Positions 59,993 to 64,000 of a stretch of 64,000 nucleotides of DNA are shown in pieces. How positions within the stretch are numbered: the stretch's first letter is position 1; every line of letters starts with the position of its first letter. The stretch covers positions 248,001 through 312,000 of the forward strand of contig NZ_VWOX01000007.1 of assembly GCF_008629675.1 (NCBI RefSeq), written 5' to 3'. The DNA comes from Roseiconus nitratireducens. GTDB taxonomy: Bacteria; Planctomycetota; Planctomycetia; Pirellulales; Pirellulaceae. The translations under genes were made by a program, and so were the position numbers. The notes below the pieces were generated by a model, which was not told where the DNA came from, searched no databases, and saw nothing but the letters and a program-made list of their open reading frames with translations.

Positions 59993-61189
59993 TCAGGCGT
60001 CGTCCAACAGGTCCACCGCTTCAAACGCCTTGCCTTCCAGCATCGCCAGGCTTGCCCCGCCGCCGGTGCTGACATGGCTGACCTTGTCGGCAAAGCCCAA
60101 TTGTTCAATGGCCGCGGCGCTGTCTCCGCCACCGATGATGCTGATCGAATCGCTGTCGGCGACCGCTTGGGCGACCGCCTTGGTGCCCGCATCGAACGGA
60201 GGTTTTTCGAACACGCCCATCGGGCCGTTCCAGACGATCGTCTTTGCCGACGAGAGGATTTCCTGGTACTTGGCGCTGGTGGCGGGACCGATGTCCATGC
60301 CTTCAAAGCCGTCACGGATCTTGCCCGACTCGACGATTTCCTTGTTGCATCCTTCCGGATCGCCGAAGTCGTCGCCGCAATGGGTGTCAACCGGCAGCAC
60401 CAGCTTGTCGCCGCCCTTGGCGATCAACTCCTTCGCCAGGTCCACCTTGTCCTTTTCGACCAGGCTGTTGCCGACCGCACCGCCTTCGGCCAGCGAGAAG
60501 GTGTACGCCATCGCGCCGCCGATCAGCACCGCGTCGCAGATGCCCAACAGGTTGTTGATGACATTGATTTTGTCGCTGACCTTGGCCCCACCCAGGATGG
60601 CCACGAACGGACGCTCCGGGTTCCCGATGGCATCGCTGAGGTACTGGATCTCTTTGGCGACCAGGTGGCCGACCACGCGGGGTTTGCCCGCCATCGCCTG
60701 GGGGACCGCAACCATCGAGGCGTCTTTACGGTGGCAGGTTCCGAAGGCGTCGTTGCAATAAACGTCGGCCATCTTGGCCAGCTCGGCAGCGAATTCAGCC
60801 GATCCGGCCTTCTCACCGTCGTTGAAACGCAGGTTTTCCAGCACCAACACGTCACCGTCGGACAGGGCCGCTGCCTTGGCTTTGGCATCCTCGCCCACGG
60901 TATCGGACGCGAAGGCGACTTCCTTGCCCAGCATTTCACCGAGTCGTTTGGCCGTAGGAGCCAGGGAGAACTTGTCGGCGTCGGAGGGTTCGCCTTTGGG
61001 ACGTCCCAGGTGACTCATCAGGATCAGCTTTCCGCCTCGATCGACAACACTCTTGATGCTCGGCAGTGCCATCCGGATGCGACGATCGTCGGTGATGTTC
61101 TGCTGGTCATCGAGCGGGACGTTGAAGTCGACGCGCATCAACACGGTTTTGCCAGCGACTTCGACTTGGTCGATCGTTTTTTTTGCCAT
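59993..61189 (-). CDS. pgk: Phosphoglycerate kinase
   Basis: A 398-residue enzyme of normal length. Substrate-binding residues are in VLMRVDFNVPLDD (about 16-28) and LILMSHLGRPKGEPS. ENLRFNDGEKAG, DAFGTCHRKDASM and VAILGGAKVSDKI are typical Pgk segments. The nucleotide-binding C-terminal lobe has VWNGPMGVFEKPPFDAGT and the GGGDSAAAIEQLG helix start, with Ser instead of the more usual Thr. VSTGGGASLAMLEGK closes the active site. It catalyses the ATP-producing step 1,3-bisphosphoglycerate to 3-phosphoglycerate in glycolysis. It is transcribed alone here; no gap gene is adjacent. Confidence 0.98.
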   Translation of the reverse strand: MAKKTIDQVEVAGKTVLMRVDFNVPLDDQQNITDDRRIRMALPSIKSVVDRGGKLILMSHLGRPKGEPSDADKFSLAPTAKRLGEMLGKEVAFASDTVGEDAKAKAAALSDGDVLVLENLRFNDGEKAGSAEFAAELAKMADVYCNDAFGTCHRKDASMVAVPQAMAGKPRVVGHLVAKEIQYLSDAIGNPERPFVAILGGAKVSDKINVINNLLGICDAVLIGGAMAYTFSLAEGGAVGNSLVEKDKVDLAKELIAKGGDKLVLPVDTHCGDDFGDPEGCNKEIVESGKIRDGFEGMDIGPATSAKYQEILSSAKTIVWNGPMGVFEKPPFDAGTKAVAQAVADSDSISIIGGGDSAAAIEQLGFADKVSHVSTGGGASLAMLEGKAFEAVDLLDDA

Positions 61190-61488
61190 CGGTGAATTCG
61201 GTGCAAGGTGAATGGTCGGTCAAAGATCTCAACGGGTCGATTATCGGCATCCTCCCGACAGTGTCGAGTCCCGGCAACTTGAGCCGATTCGATCCGAAAT
61301 CTGGATTTCCGCCGTCTTTCTCGCAACCGGCCGCCGGCGTGATCGGGCCCGATGGAGTGACCCTCCGTTTTGGCTCAACTCAGTCGATCGCAACGGCCGA
61401 ATCCTAAACTGGGCTGTGCGCACAGCACCGAAACCTCATTTTCCACCTGGGCGGATCGATCGGCCTGCCCGAGTACCAAGGAATATCG

Positions 61489-62541
61489 GTGGCGAAAAGG
61501 ACCGGACACACGATTGCAGGCGTCCCGCACGCCGCTCGCTGGATCTGCACGACACCGCCGGGGGCTTTCGGACGTTGTCTTGTCGGCCGGCGATTCGTCG
61601 CGGTGCCCGCCGGATTCGTCCGCCTGATGTTACTGGTGGCGGTCCTCGCCGGGGCGCGGTCGACGCACGCGGAGACCCCGGGGCCGAAGTCTCGCTACCG
61701 CTCGGCGGCCAGAGACACGGGCGGCCAAGCGGATGCCGATCAGGCCTCCACCCCGAATGGACTGTTGGGATTGGGCGCGATTTTTCGCGGCGGTGACGAA
61801 GACGCCAACCGCGAACGGGATTTGATCCGATCGCTGCCACTGGACCGGCTGACGCCTCAGGCGCGGCAGCGGATCTTTGCGGTCACCGACCAACCCACGC
61901 TGTATCGGCAGCTGCCAACCCAGGCCATTCGCTGTGATGAAGAGCTGTTCCTGTTCTTGACGCGACAGCCGGAAACGATCATCGGCATTTGGGACCTGAT
62001 GGGAATCACCAAGGTCCAGGCGACCCGCACGGGACCTTTCCAGATGGACGCCATCGACGGCAGTGGAACCAGCTGCCACGTCGATCTGCTGTACGGCGAC
62101 CGTAACTTGCACATTTTTGTCGCCGACGGGATGTACGACGGAAAGTTCACCCAGAAACCGATCACCGGCAAAGGAATCTTTGTGTTGCAAAGCTCCTACG
62201 CCAAGGCCGCCGATGGTTCGACCACGGTCAGCGGGTCGCTGGATTGCTACGTGAAGTTTGAAAGCTTGGGAGCGGATCTGATCGCGCGGTCTCTGGGAGG
62301 CCTGATCGGCAAATCCGCCGACCACAATTTCACCGAGACCGCCAAGTTCATTAGCCAGATCTCTCAGGCCTGCGAAACCAATCCCAACGCGATGTTGGAG
62401 ATGGCGGACCAATTGCCGCAGGTGGATGGTACGACCAAGGCTCGGTTTGCTCGCGTGATCGTTTCGGTCGCGGCCAAGCATCTGGCGCTGGCCCAGCAGC
62501 CCCCGGGCGTGCGTCCGGCCGGTGTCCGCACGCCTCGGTAG
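61489..62541 (+). CDS. Exported protein of unknown function (planctomycete type)
   Basis: Up to 350 residues. The frame opens at GTG 61489, but a start at GTG 61603 or ATG 61627 gives a clean signal peptide (MLLVAVLAGARSTHAE), so the first 40 residues are doubtful. The mature part has RLTPQARQRIFAVTDQPTLYRQLP, a beta-rich domain (CDEELFLFLTRQPETIIGIW, TSCHVDLLYGDRNLHIFVADG, KGIFVLQSSYAKAADGSTTV, GSLDCYVKFESLGADLIARSLG) and a C-terminal helical segment. No enzyme motif is seen. The fold may be lipid- or ligand-binding, but this is only an impression. It is followed by the DUF2461 gene. Confidence 0.75.
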   Translation: MAKRTGHTIAGVPHAARWICTTPPGAFGRCLVGRRFVAVPAGFVRLMLLVAVLAGARSTHAETPGPKSRYRSAARDTGGQADADQASTPNGLLGLGAIFRGGDEDANRERDLIRSLPLDRLTPQARQRIFAVTDQPTLYRQLPTQAIRCDEELFLFLTRQPETIIGIWDLMGITKVQATRTGPFQMDAIDGSGTSCHVDLLYGDRNLHIFVADGMYDGKFTQKPITGKGIFVLQSSYAKAADGSTTVSGSLDCYVKFESLGADLIARSLGGLIGKSADHNFTETAKFISQISQACETNPNAMLEMADQLPQVDGTTKARFARVIVSVAAKHLALAQQPPGVRPAGVRTPR

Positions 62542-62646
62542 AGCGGCGGGGGCGTTGATGACGATGCCGTGCCGAAACGGGTCCGGCATTTCGGTTATCC
62601 TGCTGCCGTTCCGAGCCGTCTTCCGAACGCCGATCGGCTGTCCCTC

Positions 62647-63333
62647 ATGAGCGAACCTGTCCTCACCGAATCGCTGTTCGACTTTCTGGAGCAATTGCGA
62701 CGCCACAACGATCGCGATTGGTTCAACGAGCACAAATCGGACTTCCAGCGGGACGTTCGCGACCCGGCCGTGCGGTTGATCCAGCGGTTGGAGAAACCGT
62801 TGGCCAAGTCCGCGCCGATGCTGCTGGTCGACCCGCGACCGCACAACGGTTCGTTGATGCGGATCTATCGCGACACGCGGTTCAGCAAGAACAAGGATCC
62901 GTACAAGACCAATGTCGGCATCTCGCTGCGGCACCAGGCGGGCAAGGACATTCACGCCCCCGGCGTGTACCTGCATTTTGATCCCGACCAGTGTTTCATC
63001 GGGGCCGGTTGTTGGCACCCGGAAGGCCGCGTCCTTGCGGACATCCGCCGCGCGATTGATCAGCAGCCCAAGGACTGGCTTAAAGCCCGGGACCACAAGG
63101 CCTTCCGCGAACACTTCACGCTGGTCGGCGAAAGCCTGAAGACCTCGCCGCGGGATTATCCGAAAGACCACGCCATGATTGAAGACCTGCGGCGCAAGGA
63201 CTTCATCGCCACGGCGCCCCTGACGCGGCAGCAGGCCACCGGCGACGACTTGCCGGCGTTGATCCTGGATCGCATCAAGCGGGCCAGGCCCCTGATGCGT
63301 TTCCTGTGCGACGCCATCGGGGTGCCGTACTAA
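62647..63333 (+). CDS. DUF2461 (TIGR02453) family protein
   Basis: A 228-residue protein starting at ATG 62647; the longer frame to 62569 is unsupported. The family signature is clear: LFDFLEQLRRHNDRDWFNEHKSDFQ near the N-terminus, RIYRDTRFSKNKDPYKTNVGI (about 79-99) with invariant Arg/Lys, GVYLHFDPDQCFIGAGCWHP, and REHFTLVGESLKTSPRDYPKDH. It is cytoplasmic and of unknown biochemical function. The conserved basic residues suggest binding of a phosphate-containing ligand. Confidence 0.93.
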   Translation: MSEPVLTESLFDFLEQLRRHNDRDWFNEHKSDFQRDVRDPAVRLIQRLEKPLAKSAPMLLVDPRPHNGSLMRIYRDTRFSKNKDPYKTNVGISLRHQAGKDIHAPGVYLHFDPDQCFIGAGCWHPEGRVLADIRRAIDQQPKDWLKARDHKAFREHFTLVGESLKTSPRDYPKDHAMIEDLRRKDFIATAPLTRQQATGDDLPALILDRIKRARPLMRFLCDAIGVPY

Positions 63334-63445
63334 CGGGGCAGCGTTACCCCAGTTAGATTTGCGGTGCGATGTCTGGCACGCGACGCACGCAAAGTAGGGC
63401 TGTCCGGCGAAGCCGCGTCTGAGGACTCATCAATTTTCCGTCGCT

Positions 63446-63523
63446 GCCGTCGCCAGACGGCGGACCGGCGTTCTCGTTCCACGTTCTGGCGAACGTGGCG
63501 CGGCGACGTTCTGGCGAACGTGG
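63446..63523. repeat. Three hairpin repeats upstream of the adenylate-kinase-like gene
   Basis: GCCGTC-GCCA-GACGGC (63446-63461), CCACGTTC-TGGC-GAACGTGG (63479-63498) and GACGTTCTGGCGAACGTGG (63505-63523). They belong to the same hairpin family as 50785 and 53619. The gap 63334-63641 has no gene otherwise. Confidence 0.85.
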
Positions 63524-63641
63524 CTACGCCAAAGCGCGGACGCAGCATGCGTCGGGATGTCCGGTGTCTGTCGAAATTCGGCCGTGTTAAATTGTCCCAC
63601 CCGCTGACCGTTCCGCCCACCCGACCCGTGACATTCGCCCC

Positions 63642-64000
63642 GTGACCATCGCTTCCAAAAACGATCCGAAGCCGGAGCCGCCCGAGGACCTGGAAGTCAA
63701 AGACGCCCAGCTGATTTTCAATTCCGTCTGGAAGGAGTTGGAGGCGCAAAAGGGCCGTCTGAACCTGAGGTTTCCGACGGAATTGATTCTGTTGGGCGGT
63801 GCCCCGGGGGCCGGGAAGGGAACCAACACCAACTTCATCTGTCACGTCCGCGACATCACGGCGCCTCCCATCATCGTCAGCGAACTGCTGAACACCCCCG
63901 AGGCTCAACGGATCAAATCCCAGGGCGGAATGGTCGGCGACCGCGAGGTGGTCGCGCTGGTGTTCCGCAAGCTGCTGGAGCCCGAATACCAGAACGGAGC
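63642..64000 (+). CDS. Adenylate-kinase-like nucleoside monophosphate kinase (3' part beyond window)
   Basis: The frame opens at GTG 63642 (an in-frame TAA lies at 63588) and runs off the right edge after about 119 codons. After a charged N-terminal stretch (PKPEPPEDLEVKDAQLIFNS) comes the Walker A motif GGAPGAGKGTNT at about 51-62, preceded by FPTELILLG as the first beta strand. SELLNTPEAQRIKSQGGMVGD matches the NMP-binding region of adenylate kinases, where the enzyme holds AMP. The 45-residue N-terminal extension is longer than in housekeeping adenylate kinase. It catalyses phosphate transfer between nucleotides, presumably in the cytoplasm. Confidence 0.85.
   Translation, partial: MTIASKNDPKPEPPEDLEVKDAQLIFNSVWKELEAQKGRLNLRFPTELILLGGAPGAGKGTNTNFICHVRDITAPPIIVSELLNTPEAQRIKSQGGMVGDREVVALVFRKLLEPEYQNG

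Noticed and set aside
59771..61195. Plus-strand frame of 474 codons
   Set aside because: Antisense to phosphoglycerate kinase, which is clearly the real gene.
61630..63171. Minus-strand frame of 513 codons
   Set aside because: Antisense to the exported protein at 61489 and the DUF2461 gene; no recognisable domain.
1..64000. tRNA or rRNA genes
   Set aside because: No cloverleaf with T-arm and anticodon arm, and no conserved rRNA stretch was recognised by eye; a covariance search would be needed to exclude a tRNA fully.

Overview
The window looks like a chromosomal segment of a marine planctomycete of the Pirellulaceae (Rhodopirellula-like). The basis is five intact sulfatases plus one sulfatase remnant, ECF sigma factors paired with a Ser/Thr kinase or a FecR/LamG membrane protein, two BlaI/M56 sensor pairs, a PhyH plus Gfo/Idh/MocA pair, an RRM protein and a STAS protein of planctomycete type, and many GC-rich palindromic repeats between genes. 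No database search was possible; family names come from motifs read in the translations.

Layout. 1-6.1 kb: end of a J-domain-like membrane protein (-), a lipoprotein FKBP isomerase (+), a repeat cluster, then an ECF sigma factor overlapping a kinase that carries an anti-sigma-like zinc motif (+). 6.3-8.0 kb: an acidic secreted protein (-). 8.8-16.2 kb: a minus-strand run read as ECF sigma > FecR/LamG protein > 56-residue ORF > sulfatase > sulfatase > GH43-like beta-propeller > CE15-type esterase. This resembles a regulated degradation operon for a sulfated, uronate-containing glycan. 16.5-21.8 kb: BlaI plus a giant M56 sensor carrying thioredoxin and propeller domains (+). 21.8-24.2 kb: an unknown secreted protein between two direct repeats, and an M14 carboxypeptidase (-). 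24.8-28.1 kb: a second BlaI/M56 pair (-). 28.2-31.9 kb: a frameshifted integrase remnant, the C-terminal stub of a sulfatase and a complete 780-residue sulfatase (+).

31.9-35.6 kb is gene-poor: repeats, an RRM protein, a STAS protein and a chalcone-isomerase-like protein. 35.6-41 kb: a large secreted protein and a sulfatase (-). 41.1-44.4 kb: a sensor kinase with an ABC-type substrate-binding sensor domain and two response regulators (-). 44.7-46.7 kb: a PhyH dioxygenase plus oxidoreductase operon (+). 46.8-48.5 kb: a stress-type trio of PRC-barrel, CsbD and DUF892 ferritin-like proteins (-). 49.2-56.1 kb: a sulfatase, an alpha/beta hydrolase, AvtA and two uncharacterised proteins. 56.5-64 kb: YjbQ, a GH63-like glycosidase, Pgk, an unknown exported protein, a DUF2461 protein and the start of an adenylate-kinase-like protein.

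The most notable signals are the sigma/anti-sigma-kinase fusion, the ECF-controlled sulfatase operon with a tiny ORF coupled at both ends, the M56-thioredoxin fusion with possible shared BlaI operators, and several dispersed hairpin repeat families, one of which shows compensatory base changes. No tRNA, rRNA, CRISPR array or complete insertion sequence was seen.
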